Of a DNA stretch of 48,688 bases, positions 22,762 through 32,273 are shown piece by piece. Position numbers and translations under genes: made by a program. Source of the stretch: Ruminococcus sp. (GTDB lineage: Bacteria; Bacillota; Clostridia; Oscillospirales; Ruminococcaceae); NCBI GenBank assembly GCA_017620025.1, contig JAFZRF010000025.1:1-48688 (forward strand), given 5' to 3'. The notes under the pieces are model-generated. The model ran no database searches, was not told the origin of the DNA, and saw nothing but the letters and a program-made list of their open reading frames with translations. Each line of letters starts with the position of its first letter. Position 1 is the stretch's first letter.

Positions 22762-25494
22762 ATGACAAAAAAGGTCAAATTAAGCGATGCTGCGAAGGAT
22801 CTCAGCATTTCTTCACAGGATATCATTGATTATTTCGCCGGCAAGGGCGATAACAAGAAGAAGGCGTCCACGGGTCTTTCCGAGGACGAGATGAATCTGG
22901 TGCTGGAGCACTTCTCAAAGCTCCATGAGGTATCGTCATTCGATGAGTATTTTGCATCCAAGGACGATCCCGCACCTGAGAGAAAGAAGCCGGCAGAGGA
23001 AAAGAAGCCCGCTGAAAAGAAGCCGGCAGAGAAGAAGCCTGCCGAGAAAAAGCCCGCCGAAAAGAAACCGGCGGAAAAGAAGCAGGAGGCTCCGAAGAAG
23101 GAAGAGCGTCCCGCAGCAGCTCCCAAGAAGCAGGAGAGCAAGCCTGCTGCCGAGGCTCCTAAGAAGAAGCCGCAGGAGCAGCCCGTACACCGTGCAGAGG
23201 AGAAGAAGCCCGAGCCGGTCAAGGCAGCACCGAAGGCAGAGCCTGTAAAGGAAGCTCCCAAGGCTGAGCCCGTAAAGGAAGCCCCCAAGGCAGAGCCTGT
23301 GAAGGAAGCTCCCAAGGCAGAGCCCGTAAAGGAGGCTCCCAAGGCTGAGCCGGCAAAGGCAGCACCCAAGGCAGAGCCTGCCAAGGAGGCTCCGAAGTCC
23401 GACAAGCAGCAGGACAAGAAGAAGGATAAGAAGAAGGAGCAGGCAAAGGCTCAGGACAGAGGCGAGCGCACAAAGTTCACCGCAGCAGTAAGCTCGGAGA
23501 CAGCTCAGACTTCCGGTCAGCGCCGTACAGTTGATACCAGAGGAAGCTATGTAGACCTTGACAAGTACAACGAGCGCTATGAGCAGATCGCTCCTGCAAA
23601 CAAGCACAAGAACGACAACTACTCCTCCAAGAAGCAGAAGATCAACCAGAAGTCCCAGCAGAGGACACGTCAGCAGTTCTCCCGCAAGGAGAGCGAGGCT
23701 GAGAAGCTCAAGAGACTCGAGCTCGAGCGTGCAAGAAAGCAGCAGCTCAAGGTCATGATCCCCGATGCTATCACAGTAGGAGAGCTTGCCACACGTCTGA
23801 AGGTCACAGCTACAGAAGTTATCAAGAAGCTCATGGGCCTCGGTGTTATGGCATCCATAAACCAGGAGATCGACTTCGATACCGCTTCACTCGTAGCTGA
23901 GGAGCTCGGCGCAAAGGTTGAGAAGGAAGTTATCGTAACGATCGAGGAGCGCCTTATCGACGACAGCGACGATGACGATACAAACCTCCAGCCCCGCTGC
24001 CCTGTAGTCGTAGTTATGGGTCACGTTGACCACGGTAAGACTTCAATACTCGACCGCATCAGAAACGCACACGTTGCAGCAGGCGAGGCCGGCGGTATCA
24101 CACAGCACATCGGTGCTTATCAGGTAAATATCAACGGACAGGACATCACCTTCCTTGATACTCCCGGACATGAGGCATTCACCTCCATGCGTGCAAGAGG
24201 TGCGAATATCACTGATATCGCTATCCTCGTAGTTGCAGCAGACGACGGTATCATGCCGCAGACAGTAGAGTCCATCAACCATGCGAAGTCCGCAGGCGTA
24301 CAGATCATCGTTGCCATCAACAAGATGGATAAGGAGGGCGCTAACCCTGACAGGATCAAGGAAGAGCTCACCAAGTACGATCTCGTATGCGAGGACTGGG
24401 GCGGCGACGTTATCTGCGTTCCCGTATCCGCAAAGACAGGCATGGGTATAGACGACCTTCTTGAGAATATCCTCCTCGTTGCAGAGGTCCAGGAACTCAA
24501 GGCCAATCCCGACAGACTTGCAAAGGGTACTGTTATCGAGGCTCGTCTCGACAAGGGCAGAGGTCCTATCGCAACTCTCCTCGTACAGAACGGTACTCTC
24601 AGGCAGGGCGATGTACTCATTGCCGGTACAGCAGTAGGCCGTGTTCGTGTAATGACAAACGACAAGGGACGCACTGTAAAGGCAGCCGGCCCGTCAGTTC
24701 CTGTTGAGATCACAGGTCTCGCAGAGGTTCCGAGCGCAGGCGATATCTTCAACGCAGTTGAGGATGAGAGACTTGCCCGTGAGCTCGTTGAGCAGAGAAA
24801 GCATGAGCAGAAGCAGGAGCAGTTCAATCAGTACCGCAAGGTTACTCTTGACAACCTCTTCAGCCAGATCGCTGAGGGCGAGATCAAGGAACTTCCCGTT
24901 ATCGTCAAGGCTGACGTACAGGGCTCCGTTGAGGCTGTAAAGCAGTCCCTCGAGAAGCTCTCCAACAACGAGGTAAGAGTAAGAGTAATCCACGGCGCTG
25001 TAGGTGCGGTAAAGGAGAGTGACGTAATGCTCGCCAACGCATCCAACGCTATCATCGTAGGCTTCAACGTAAGACCCGATCCCGTAGCTGCCGAGAGCGC
25101 TGCCCGTGACGGCGTTGATATCCGTCTCTACCGTATCATCTACGATGCTATCGAGGAGATATCCACCGCTATGAAGGGTATGCTTGCACCCAAGTACCGT
25201 GATGTGGAGCTTGGCCGTGCAGAGGTTCGTCAGGTATACAAGATCTCCAATGTGGGCATGGTAGCAGGCTGCTACGTCCGCAGCGGCAAGATCGTAAGAG
25301 GCTGCCAGATCCGTGTTGTACGTGACGGTATCATCATCGCAGACGACAAGATCTCAGGACTCAAGCGTTTCAAGGACGATGCCAAGGAGGTTGCCGAGAG
25401 CTTTGAGTGCGGTATCAGCCTTGAGAAGTTCTCCGACGTAAAGGAAGGCGACGTATTCGAGGCGTATACAGTTGAGGAGTACCGTGAGGACTGA
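22762..25494 (+). CDS. infB: Translation initiation factor IF-2
   Basis: This 910-aa GTPase places initiator fMet-tRNA on the 30S subunit. The N-terminal IF2 domain ([19 protein letters not shown]) is followed by a long low-complexity region at about residues 75-245, with about seven KKPAE units and eight APKAEPVKE-type units. The G domain begins near residue 415 with GHVDHGKTS, then DTPGHEAF and NKMDKEGA. Domains II to IV follow in full. I chose the ATG at 22762, preceded by CGGAGGT; the frame opens 15 codons earlier. A second internal start for a shorter isoform, as in some bacteria, is not obvious. Confidence 0.97.
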   Translation: MTKKVKLSDAAKDLSISSQDIIDYFAGKGDNKKKASTGLSEDEMNLVLEHFSKLHEVSSFDEYFASKDDPAPERKKPAEEKKPAEKKPAEKKPAEKKPAEKKPAEKKQEAPKKEERPAAAPKKQESKPAAEAPKKKPQEQPVHRAEEKKPEPVKAAPKAEPVKEAPKAEPVKEAPKAEPVKEAPKAEPVKEAPKAEPAKAAPKAEPAKEAPKSDKQQDKKKDKKKEQAKAQDRGERTKFTAAVSSETAQTSGQRRTVDTRGSYVDLDKYNERYEQIAPANKHKNDNYSSKKQKINQKSQQRTRQQFSRKESEAEKLKRLELERARKQQLKVMIPDAITVGELATRLKVTATEVIKKLMGLGVMASINQEIDFDTASLVAEELGAKVEKEVIVTIEERLIDDSDDDDTNLQPRCPVVVVMGHVDHGKTSILDRIRNAHVAAGEAGGITQHIGAYQVNINGQDITFLDTPGHEAFTSMRARGANITDIAILVVAADDGIMPQTVESINHAKSAGVQIIVAINKMDKEGANPDRIKEELTKYDLVCEDWGGDVICVPVSAKTGMGIDDLLENILLVAEVQELKANPDRLAKGTVIEARLDKGRGPIATLLVQNGTLRQGDVLIAGTAVGRVRVMTNDKGRTVKAAGPSVPVEITGLAEVPSAGDIFNAVEDERLARELVEQRKHEQKQEQFNQYRKVTLDNLFSQIAEGEIKELPVIVKADVQGSVEAVKQSLEKLSNNEVRVRVIHGAVGAVKESDVMLANASNAIIVGFNVRPDPVAAESAARDGVDIRLYRIIYDAIEEISTAMKGMLAPKYRDVELGRAEVRQVYKISNVGMVAGCYVRSGKIVRGCQIRVVRDGIIIADDKISGLKRFKDDAKEVAESFECGISLEKFSDVKEGDVFEAYTVEEYRED
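22983..23400 (+). repeat. In-frame repeats in infB (KKPAE and APKAEPVKE units)
   Basis: Bases 22983-23081 hold tandem 15-base units encoding KKPAE, and 23221-23400 hold 27-base-scale units encoding APKAEPVKE or APKAEPAKE. The copies differ mainly at third codon positions, so the peptide is kept while the DNA drifts. They are expected to vary in number between strains. Confidence 0.85.
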
Positions 25495-25535
25495 TCCGGT
25501 ACCCGCATGGACATTAAGCGTCCGGAAAGGATAAT

Positions 25536-25877
25536 ATGCCGAATTTCAAGAACAGCCGTATGGCAGAGGATATAAGACGTGAGCTGACGGCGATATTCAG
25601 GGAACTCAAGGATCCCAGGATAGACAAGATGCTCACTATAATAAGAGCCGATCTCTCAGGCGATATGTCAAGCTGCAAGGTCTACGTATCGAGCCTTGAG
25701 GGCATGGAGCGCACAAAGGAGTCCGTAGTGGGACTCAAGAGCGCTTCCGGCTTCATCAGAAGAGAGCTCTTCCGCAGACTTGATATGCGGAAGTCTCCTG
25801 AGCTCACATTCATAGCTGACGCTTCAACAGAGCGCAGCGCAGAGATCAGCAAGAAGCTAAACGATCTTCTTGGCTGA
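25536..25877 (+). CDS. rbfA: 30S ribosome-binding factor A
   Basis: This 113-aa KH-like protein assists maturation of the 16S rRNA 5' end. It begins with SRMAEDIRRELTAIFRELKD and has SGDMSSCKVYVSSLEG and GFIRRELFRRLDMRKSPEL, the usual family pattern. It follows infB by 41 bases with GGAAAGGA upstream of the ATG. Confidence 0.96.
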   Translation: MPNFKNSRMAEDIRRELTAIFRELKDPRIDKMLTIIRADLSGDMSSCKVYVSSLEGMERTKESVVGLKSASGFIRRELFRRLDMRKSPELTFIADASTERSAEISKKLNDLLG

Positions 25878-25903
25878 AAGTATCAATGAAAGGAGGGGCT
25901 GCT

Positions 25904-26857
25904 ATGCTTATCGGATTCAGCGAGGCTGAACAGTTTCTCAGAAGCTGCAAGGATGCCGTTATCATAACACACCGCAACCCCGACGGAGACTGTATAGGCG
26001 CAGGACTGGGACTTCACGACATACTTTCGGAGATCGGCGTCAGGAGCAGAGTGGTATGCCACGACAGCTTCGGCGCAAGATATGCCTTTCTTACGGAGGG
26101 CTATACTGAAGAGGACTTCGAGCCTCAGACCGTTATCGCCGTGGATATAGCCGATACACAGCTCATGGGCAGCTATGAGGAGATCTACGGAAAGCGCGTA
26201 CAGCTCTGCATCGACCACCACGAATCGAACAAGGGCTATGCGGAGCGCACTCTGCTCAACGCAAAGGCCACGGCAGCCTGCGAGGTCATATACCAGCTCG
26301 CAAAGCACATGGGCGTGGAGATAACGACTCACTGTGCGATGTGCCTGTATACCGGCATCGCTACGGATTCCGGCTGCTTCAAGTACAGCTGCACCACTCC
26401 GGAGGCTCATGAGATAGCCGCAGAGATGATGCGCAGCTACGATATCGATTTCGCACGCATCAACCGTGCCATGTTCGATATCAAGTCAAGGGGCAGGATA
26501 CGCCTTGAGGCAGAGCTTTCTTCCATGATGGAGGAATACCTCGACGGCAGGCTCGTCATCGTAGCCGTGACACAGGATATGATGAAGTCAATGGGCGTTT
26601 CTATCGACGAGCTCGAGGGCTTTGCACCGATAACCATACAGCTTGAGACAGCTGAGGTGGGCATACTTCTGCGTGAGCGTGAGGACGGGGTATTCAAATG
26701 CTCCTTCCGTTCCGCAAACGACGTGAATGTATCAAAGATATGCCAGACTCTCGGCGGCGGCGGCCATGCGAAGGCTGCCGGCTGCACGGCTTCGGGCGAC
26801 CTTGATTCCATAAAGACTTACCTTACAGATGCTGTGAGAAAGGCGCTGGAAGAATGA
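25904..26857 (+). CDS. nrnA: DHH-family phosphoesterase, NrnA-type nanoRNase/pAp phosphatase
   Basis: This 317-aa enzyme degrades very short RNAs and in Bacillus also pAp. The DHH domain shows HRNPDGDCIGA, AVDIADTQ and the DHHES triad, which bind manganese. The DHHA1 domain near the C-terminus has GGGGHAKAAG. I chose the ATG at 25904, 7 bases after AAAGGAGG; an ATG at 25886 lies before that site. Its stop overlaps the truB start by 4 bases. Confidence 0.94.
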   Translation: MLIGFSEAEQFLRSCKDAVIITHRNPDGDCIGAGLGLHDILSEIGVRSRVVCHDSFGARYAFLTEGYTEEDFEPQTVIAVDIADTQLMGSYEEIYGKRVQLCIDHHESNKGYAERTLLNAKATAACEVIYQLAKHMGVEITTHCAMCLYTGIATDSGCFKYSCTTPEAHEIAAEMMRSYDIDFARINRAMFDIKSRGRIRLEAELSSMMEEYLDGRLVIVAVTQDMMKSMGVSIDELEGFAPITIQLETAEVGILLREREDGVFKCSFRSANDVNVSKICQTLGGGGHAKAAGCTASGDLDSIKTYLTDAVRKALEE

Positions 26858-27762
26858 ACGAAAAAGCATTCTCGGGCGTTCTCTGCGTGAACAAGCCGCA
26901 GGACTTCACCTCCTTCGACGTAGTCGCAAAGCTCAGGGGCATTCTCCGCATGAAGCGCCTCGGGCACGGCGGTACCCTTGACCCTATGGCGACGGGAGTG
27001 CTTCCGGTATTCGTCGGCACGGCGACAAAGGCCTGCGACATAATGCCGGATACCACCAAGAGCTACAGGGCGGGATTCCGTCTCGGACTTACGACCGATA
27101 CACAGGATATCACCGGAGAGGTGAGGACGACATCGGATAAGCCGGTGAGCCGTGAGGATATACTCGCGCATCTGCCGGAGTTCACGGGTACTGTCATGCA
27201 GCTGCCGCCCATGTATTCGGCCGTGCAGGTAAACGGACAGAGGCTCTACGACCTCGCCCGCAAGGGTATCGAGGTAGAGCGTGAAGCCCGTGAGATAGAG
27301 GTATTCTCGCTCTCACTCACAGAGTACGACGAAGAGAGCCGGGAGGGCGTGCTGGAGATAGCCTGCGGAAAGGGCACCTATATACGCACCATCATCAACG
27401 ACCTCGGAGAGACGCTCGGCTGCGGAGGCATCATGACCTCCCTTGTAAGGACGAGCTCCGGCGGTTTCACCCTTGATGACTGCTTCACCTTTGAGCAGAT
27501 ACAGCAGGCCCATGACGAGGACAGGCTTGAAGAGCTGATACTTCCCATATCCCGTGTGTTTGAAAAGCTGCCGGCTGTAAGACTCGGCGAAGCGCAGACA
27601 CGTATGTACCGCAGCGGAGTGAAGCTCGATACATCAAGGGTAAGGGACATAAAGGAAGGCGTTGCTGAGTATGCCGTTTACGGCTTTGACGGCGGCTTCA
27701 TCGGCACTGCAAGAGCCGACTTTGAGAACGGCGAGCTGCGTGTCTGGAAAAATCTTACCTGA
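26854..27762 (+). CDS. truB: tRNA pseudouridine(55) synthase
   Basis: This 302-aa enzyme makes pseudouridine 55 in the T loop of tRNAs. The catalytic aspartate is D43 in GHGGTLDPMATGVLPV. Other family marks are the N-terminal GVLCVNKPQDFTSFD, MQLPPMYSAVQVNGQRLY and CGKGTYIRTIINDLG. It overlaps nrnA by ATGA and is followed after 10 bases by ribF, the usual operon order. Confidence 0.97.
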   Translation: MNEKAFSGVLCVNKPQDFTSFDVVAKLRGILRMKRLGHGGTLDPMATGVLPVFVGTATKACDIMPDTTKSYRAGFRLGLTTDTQDITGEVRTTSDKPVSREDILAHLPEFTGTVMQLPPMYSAVQVNGQRLYDLARKGIEVEREAREIEVFSLSLTEYDEESREGVLEIACGKGTYIRTIINDLGETLGCGGIMTSLVRTSSGGFTLDDCFTFEQIQQAHDEDRLEELILPISRVFEKLPAVRLGEAQTRMYRSGVKLDTSRVRDIKEGVAEYAVYGFDGGFIGTARADFENGELRVWKNLT

Positions 27763-27772
27763 GGAGACTGCT

Positions 27773-28651
27773 ATGGATATGCCGAAGACAGCGGCTGCCC
27801 TTGGTATCTTTGACGGAGTCCATCTCGGACACCGTGAGGTGCTCAGGACTGCTGCCGGACAGAAAGAAAACGGGCTGATGCCATGTGCATTCACCTTCCC
27901 GCCCGAGAGCACGGCTTTCAAGGGTGCGGGGGGATATATCTACAGCAGCGCAGAAAAGGAGCATATACTCCGTGAGCACTGCGGCATGGAGAGGATACTC
28001 TCGCCGGAGTTCAGTACGGTATGCGGCATGGAGGGCGAGGAATTCGCCCGTGATATACTTGCCGGAGAGCTGAATGCAACCTTCGTATGCTGCGGCATGG
28101 ATTTCCGCTTCGGAAGAGGTGCTGCCTGCGGTGCGGAGGAACTGAGGACATTCGGCAGACGTTACGGCTTCAGGGTGCAGACCGTTGAGGACGTATGCCT
28201 TGACGGAGCAAGGGTCTCCTCCACGGAGATACGGCATCTGCTGCTGTCGGGCGATGTTGAGAGAGCCGATGCTCTTCTCGGAGCGCCCTATATGATACGC
28301 CGCACAGTCAGACACGGGGCACAGATAGGCCGCACCATAGGCTTCCCGACCATCAATCAGGTATTTGAACAGGGACAGCTCGTACCCGCATTCGGTGTGT
28401 ACGCATCGGTCACACGGACAGGCGGCAGGGAATACCGCTCAATGACGAATATCGGGGTAAAGCCCACCGTTGACTACGGCGGTGCGCCCCTTGCAGAGAC
28501 TTATATACACGGCTTCTCGGGCGATCTCTACGGCAGCGCTCCGGAGGTCAGACTTCTACGGTTCATCCGACCGGAGAGACGCTTTTCCTCGACGGAGGAA
28601 CTGAGAAAACAGATAGCCTCAGACATTGAGGCGGCTGTGAAAATGCCGTAG
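27773..28651 (+). CDS. ribF: Bifunctional riboflavin kinase/FMN adenylyltransferase
   Basis: This 292-aa enzyme converts riboflavin to FMN and then FAD. The N-terminal adenylyltransferase half has GIFDGVHLGHREVL and the later SSTEIRHLL; the C-terminal kinase half has GRTIGFPTINQ and the acidic end NIGVKPTVDYGG. I chose the ATG at 27773 because GAGGAG overlaps the truB stop just upstream; the frame opens much earlier inside truB. It is the last gene of the rimP-nusA operon. No FMN riboswitch is present. Confidence 0.95.
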   Translation: MDMPKTAAALGIFDGVHLGHREVLRTAAGQKENGLMPCAFTFPPESTAFKGAGGYIYSSAEKEHILREHCGMERILSPEFSTVCGMEGEEFARDILAGELNATFVCCGMDFRFGRGAACGAEELRTFGRRYGFRVQTVEDVCLDGARVSSTEIRHLLLSGDVERADALLGAPYMIRRTVRHGAQIGRTIGFPTINQVFEQGQLVPAFGVYASVTRTGGREYRSMTNIGVKPTVDYGGAPLAETYIHGFSGDLYGSAPEVRLLRFIRPERRFSSTEELRKQIASDIEAAVKMP

Positions 28652-28758
28652 TACAGACAACATATAAAATTCGCATTGCTTTCACTGCGTTATCACATTA
28701 AACAGCTATCATAATAAACAGCAACTTATTTATTATGACGGCAACAGGAGGGAAATCA

Positions 28759-29892
28759 ATGATCGAGGTTAAAAACCTTAGCAAGCGTTACGGCGATAAG
28801 CAGGCCGTAAACAATATCAGCTTCAAGGTCGAAAAGGGAGAGATACTCGGCTTCCTCGGACCTAACGGTGCTGGAAAATCAACAACGATGAATATGCTTA
28901 CCGGCTATATCTCGTCCACCTCAGGACAGATACTGGTCAACGGAGTGGACATACTCGAGGATCCTATCGCAGCAAAGGCGAATATAGGATATCTTCCCGA
29001 GATACCACCACTTTATGTGGATATGACGGTAGATGCCTACCTCGGCTTCATGTACGATCTGAAGAAGTGCAAGCTGCCACGAAAGGCTCACCTCAATGAT
29101 GTCTGCAACCTCTGCAAGATCAGCGGAGTAAGGAACAGACTCATCCGCAACCTCTCAAAGGGCTATAAACAGAGAGTCGGCCTCGCACAGGCACTCATCA
29201 ACAATCCTCCGGTACTGATCCTTGACGAGCCTACCGTTGGCCTTGACCCGAATCAGATCATCGAGATCCGTACACTTATCAAGAAGCTCGGAAAGAGCCA
29301 TACAGTAATCCTCTCCTCACATATCCTCCCTGAGATACAGGCAGTATGTGACAGGATCATCATCATCAACAAGGGCGTCGTTGCCGCTAACGGTACAGCC
29401 GATGAGATCGCACGCAACATCACCAACGAGCACAAGATGACTCTCCGTATCGAGGGCAGCACACATACTGCTTCCGACAAGAAGGAGATCGCAGATGCTA
29501 TCAGGGCTCTGGGCGGAGTAAAGTACGTCCGTGCCGACATGGAGCGTGAGAAGGGCATCTACGACTATGACGTGGAGGCCGAGGAGAAGGTCGATATCCG
29601 CCGTGCCATCAATGATCTCTGCCGTGAGAAGGGATGGAACATCCTTATGCTCCAGCTCTCAGATCTCACTCTCGAGGACATCTTCCTCAAGATCACTATG
29701 GGCGACACAGTAGTCGGCGACGTATCACAGCAGACCGAGACCTCATCAGGCCCGAAGCTTAATCTGAAGGTCGAGGACGGACAGCTTATAGCTACAGAGC
29801 AGCTCTCTGACGCAGCTGAGGAGATCCTTGAGGAATCCGCAGCTGACATGAACAAGGCTGATGACGAAGAAGAGAACGGAGGCGAGGAATAA
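28759..29892 (+). CDS. gldA: ABC transporter ATP-binding protein, GldA-like
   Basis: This 377-aa ATPase drives the exporter encoded downstream. It has Walker A GPNGAGKST (about residues 35-43), the signature LSKGYKQRVGLAQAL, Walker B VLILDEPTVGLDP and the switch histidine in LSSHILPEI. About 150 residues follow the core: a DUF4162-like domain and then an acidic tail ending DDEEENGGEE. CAGGAGGG precedes the ATG at 28759. It overlaps the permease gene by one base. The symbol is by resemblance to the Bacteroidetes gliding-associated ABC genes; it does not imply gliding. Confidence 0.92.
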   Translation: MIEVKNLSKRYGDKQAVNNISFKVEKGEILGFLGPNGAGKSTTMNMLTGYISSTSGQILVNGVDILEDPIAAKANIGYLPEIPPLYVDMTVDAYLGFMYDLKKCKLPRKAHLNDVCNLCKISGVRNRLIRNLSKGYKQRVGLAQALINNPPVLILDEPTVGLDPNQIIEIRTLIKKLGKSHTVILSSHILPEIQAVCDRIIIINKGVVAANGTADEIARNITNEHKMTLRIEGSTHTASDKKEIADAIRALGGVKYVRADMEREKGIYDYDVEAEEKVDIRRAINDLCREKGWNILMLQLSDLTLEDIFLKITMGDTVVGDVSQQTETSSGPKLNLKVEDGQLIATEQLSDAAEEILEESAADMNKADDEEENGGEE

Positions 29893-30596
29893 TGGGAGCT
29901 ATATACAGGCGTGAAATGGGCGCATTCTTTACATCGGGAATAGCATATGTATTCCTTTCGGTATTCTTCCTTCTTTCGGGAATATTCTTCTTCAACGGAG
30001 TAATAGGCTCATTTACTACAAACACCTCGACTATGTTCAGCTCGATGTTCATAATCGTGTTGTTCCTAATACCGATACTCACCATGAAGCTCCTCAGCGA
30101 GGAGAAGAAGAACCGCACCGATCAGGGACTCCTGACCGCTCCGGTAGGACTCTGGTCCATCGTGCTCGGCAAGTATCTTGCCGCACTCACACTCTTCATC
30201 ATTGCTGAGAGCATAGTATTCGTATACTCAGTGATACTCAGCTATCTCGGAACGGTCGCATGGCCTCCGCTCCTCGGCAACTACTTTGCAATGCTGATCC
30301 TCGGTGCAGCCTTCATTGCGATCGGTCTGTTCATCTCTTCTCTCACAGAGAACCAGATGGCTGCCGCTGTTGCAAGCATGGTAGTGCTTCTGCTGCTGTA
30401 TCTTCTTGATTCAATTGCCTCACTTGTTTCCAACGAGTATCTGAAAAAGGGACTCAACGCTCTCTCCTTCTATTCAAGATATGTTGAATTCACCGGCGGA
30501 GTATTCAGCCTCCCGAGCGTGGTATTCTTCCTGAGCGTTGCATTCTTCTTTATCTTCCTTACAGTCAGGGTACTCGACAAGAGACGCTGGAGCTAA
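29892..30596 (+). CDS. gldF: ABC-2 type permease, GldF-like
   Basis: This 234-aa protein has about six hydrophobic helices, such as FTSGIAYVFLSVFFLLSGIF, FSSMFIIVLFLIPILTMKLL and AAAVASMVVLLLLYLL. It begins GAIYRREMGAFF, and the conserved ILTMKLLSEEKKNRTDQGLLTAP lies at the first cytoplasmic loop, matching the coupling region of this permease family. It is overlapped by the ATPase gene and followed after 21 bases by the GldG-like gene. Confidence 0.92.
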   Translation: MGAIYRREMGAFFTSGIAYVFLSVFFLLSGIFFFNGVIGSFTTNTSTMFSSMFIIVLFLIPILTMKLLSEEKKNRTDQGLLTAPVGLWSIVLGKYLAALTLFIIAESIVFVYSVILSYLGTVAWPPLLGNYFAMLILGAAFIAIGLFISSLTENQMAAAVASMVVLLLLYLLDSIASLVSNEYLKKGLNALSFYSRYVEFTGGVFSLPSVVFFLSVAFFFIFLTVRVLDKRRWS

Positions 30597-30617
30597 CAGA
30601 AAAGGAGGTAATATAAG

Positions 30618-32273
30618 ATGAGCAAGAAAAACAAAGAAAAAATTGAGCAGGCAGATCAGGAGATCGTTGCTCCCGTTGAGGAGGAGACTGCTGAGACAGG
30701 CAAGAAAGAGAAGAAGGAGCGCAATCACAAGAAGCTTCGTTACGGTGCGGCCTCCGCAGTTGTACTTGTGCTTGTGACTGCTATCGTTATCGCCTTCAAC
30801 CTTATGGTACACCTTGTATCACAGCGTACACCCCTCAAGCTTGATCTGACACCTGATAACAGATATGAGCTTTCAGAAGAATCCATCGAGGCAATGAAGA
30901 ACCTCGAAAAGAATGTTGATATCACAGTTGCCACCAACAGGGATTACTTCGAGTCTCTCGGCAATTACTATGAGCAGATGTATGCGAGCAACGCCGGCCT
31001 GAACCTTGAATGGCCGTATGAAATGATCCCCGAGATGCTCGACAAGTACTCTGTTTATGCCAAGAGCGGCAAGGGCAGTGTTAATGTCAAGTATGTGAAT
31101 ATCAACAAGGATCCCGATATCGTTACCAACTTCAAGAAGAACTACAACGGCGAGATCAAAGAGGGCGATATCATCATATCCTGCGGCGACAGAGTAAAGG
31201 TACTCGGTCAGACTGAGATCATGAACATGATCAATGTTGACACCGGCAACAGCGGACAGATGCCTACCGGAACCATTTTCGTAGGTGAGCCCACTCTTAC
31301 TACAGCTATCATGAGCGTTGCCGACAGCACTCCTGTAAAGGTAGGCATCCTCAGGACTATAAACGGTGCAAGCGTATATGAGCAGGGCTATGAGCCTGTT
31401 GTATCCGGTATCATCGAGCTTCTCGACAAGAGCGGCTATGATATAGCAGATATCGATGTTGCGGCCGGTTCTTTTGATACCGAAGAGTATGATCTTCTAA
31501 TCCTTGCCGTTCCTTCAATGGACTTTACATCGGATGTCATCGAGAAGCTCGGCGATTTCCTCTACAACGGCGGAAAGTACGGAAAGAACTTCCTCTACAT
31601 CCCCAGCTTCGGCGACACGAATCTCCCGAACATCCAGGAGTTCCTTGCTGACTGGAGCATCGAGGTGGCAGATAACTATGTGTTTGATGAAGAGGAGAAG
31701 TTAGTAACGAATTATTTATATACCCTCAATTCCCCAGTATCATCTCCTGTCCTGTCTGTTGCTGATAAGGACACGGTAGGCAAGCTCTCAAATGAGGCTC
31801 TTCAGATAGTTGCCCCCTACCCGAAGGAAGTAAAGATCCTCCAGAAGAACAACGGCGCTGTAGCTACAGCAGTTCTCACAAGCTCGGAGACATCCTATCC
31901 CGTTGTCGGCGGCGAGGAGAAGAAGGACGACAAGGGCGTAAGAAATATCGCTGTTATCTCCAAGAAGGAGACATCTGAGCAGTTCGATGTTTACACCTCA
32001 CACGTTCTCGTTCTCGGCAGCCCCTTCATGGCTGACAGCTACGTTCTATCAGCCAACACACTCTATAACAATGCAAACGTTCTTGTCGGTATACTTAACA
32101 ACATGACCGGCAAGGAGAGCAGTGTAGTCATCCCTGAGAGAGCGATCCAGATGAACACTATCGCACCTACTGCAAAAGAGATGAAGGGAATCGCAATCGT
32201 TGTTGTCTATGTGATCCCGGCTCTCGTTGCTATCGCAGGCATCATTGTACTGTTAAGGAGACGTAACAAATGA
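30618..32273 (+). CDS. gldG: GldG-like ABC-associated extracytoplasmic protein
   Basis: This 551-aa protein has a charged cytoplasmic N-terminus, one membrane helix at about residues 45-67, a large exterior domain and a final helix IAIVVVYVIPALVAIAGIIV followed by RRRNK. LDLTPDNRYELSEESIEAMKNL is the typical GldG/DUF7088-type start of the exterior domain (shown in pieces LDLTPDNRYELSEE and SIEAMKNL). The family always accompanies an ABC ATPase and permease, and its role is not settled. AAAGGAGG precedes the ATG. Its stop overlaps the next gene by ATGA. Confidence 0.9.
   Translation: MSKKNKEKIEQADQEIVAPVEEETAETGKKEKKERNHKKLRYGAASAVVLVLVTAIVIAFNLMVHLVSQRTPLKLDLTPDNRYELSEESIEAMKNLEKNVDITVATNRDYFESLGNYYEQMYASNAGLNLEWPYEMIPEMLDKYSVYAKSGKGSVNVKYVNINKDPDIVTNFKKNYNGEIKEGDIIISCGDRVKVLGQTEIMNMINVDTGNSGQMPTGTIFVGEPTLTTAIMSVADSTPVKVGILRTINGASVYEQGYEPVVSGIIELLDKSGYDIADIDVAAGSFDTEEYDLLILAVPSMDFTSDVIEKLGDFLYNGGKYGKNFLYIPSFGDTNLPNIQEFLADWSIEVADNYVFDEEEKLVTNYLYTLNSPVSSPVLSVADKDTVGKLSNEALQIVAPYPKEVKILQKNNGAVATAVLTSSETSYPVVGGEEKKDDKGVRNIAVISKKETSEQFDVYTSHVLVLGSPFMADSYVLSANTLYNNANVLVGILNNMTGKESSVVIPERAIQMNTIAPTAKEMKGIAIVVVYVIPALVAIAGIIVLLRRRNK

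Noticed and set aside
22830-23607. Long minus-strand frames opposite infB with striking Gly/Ala/Phe or Leu repeats
   Set aside because: They are complements of the KKPAE and APKAEPVKE codons of IF-2.
28652-28758. A promoter (TTGCTT-17-TAAACA) for the Gld-like operon
   Set aside because: The -10 box is poor. A promoter is likely somewhere here, but I cannot point to it with confidence.
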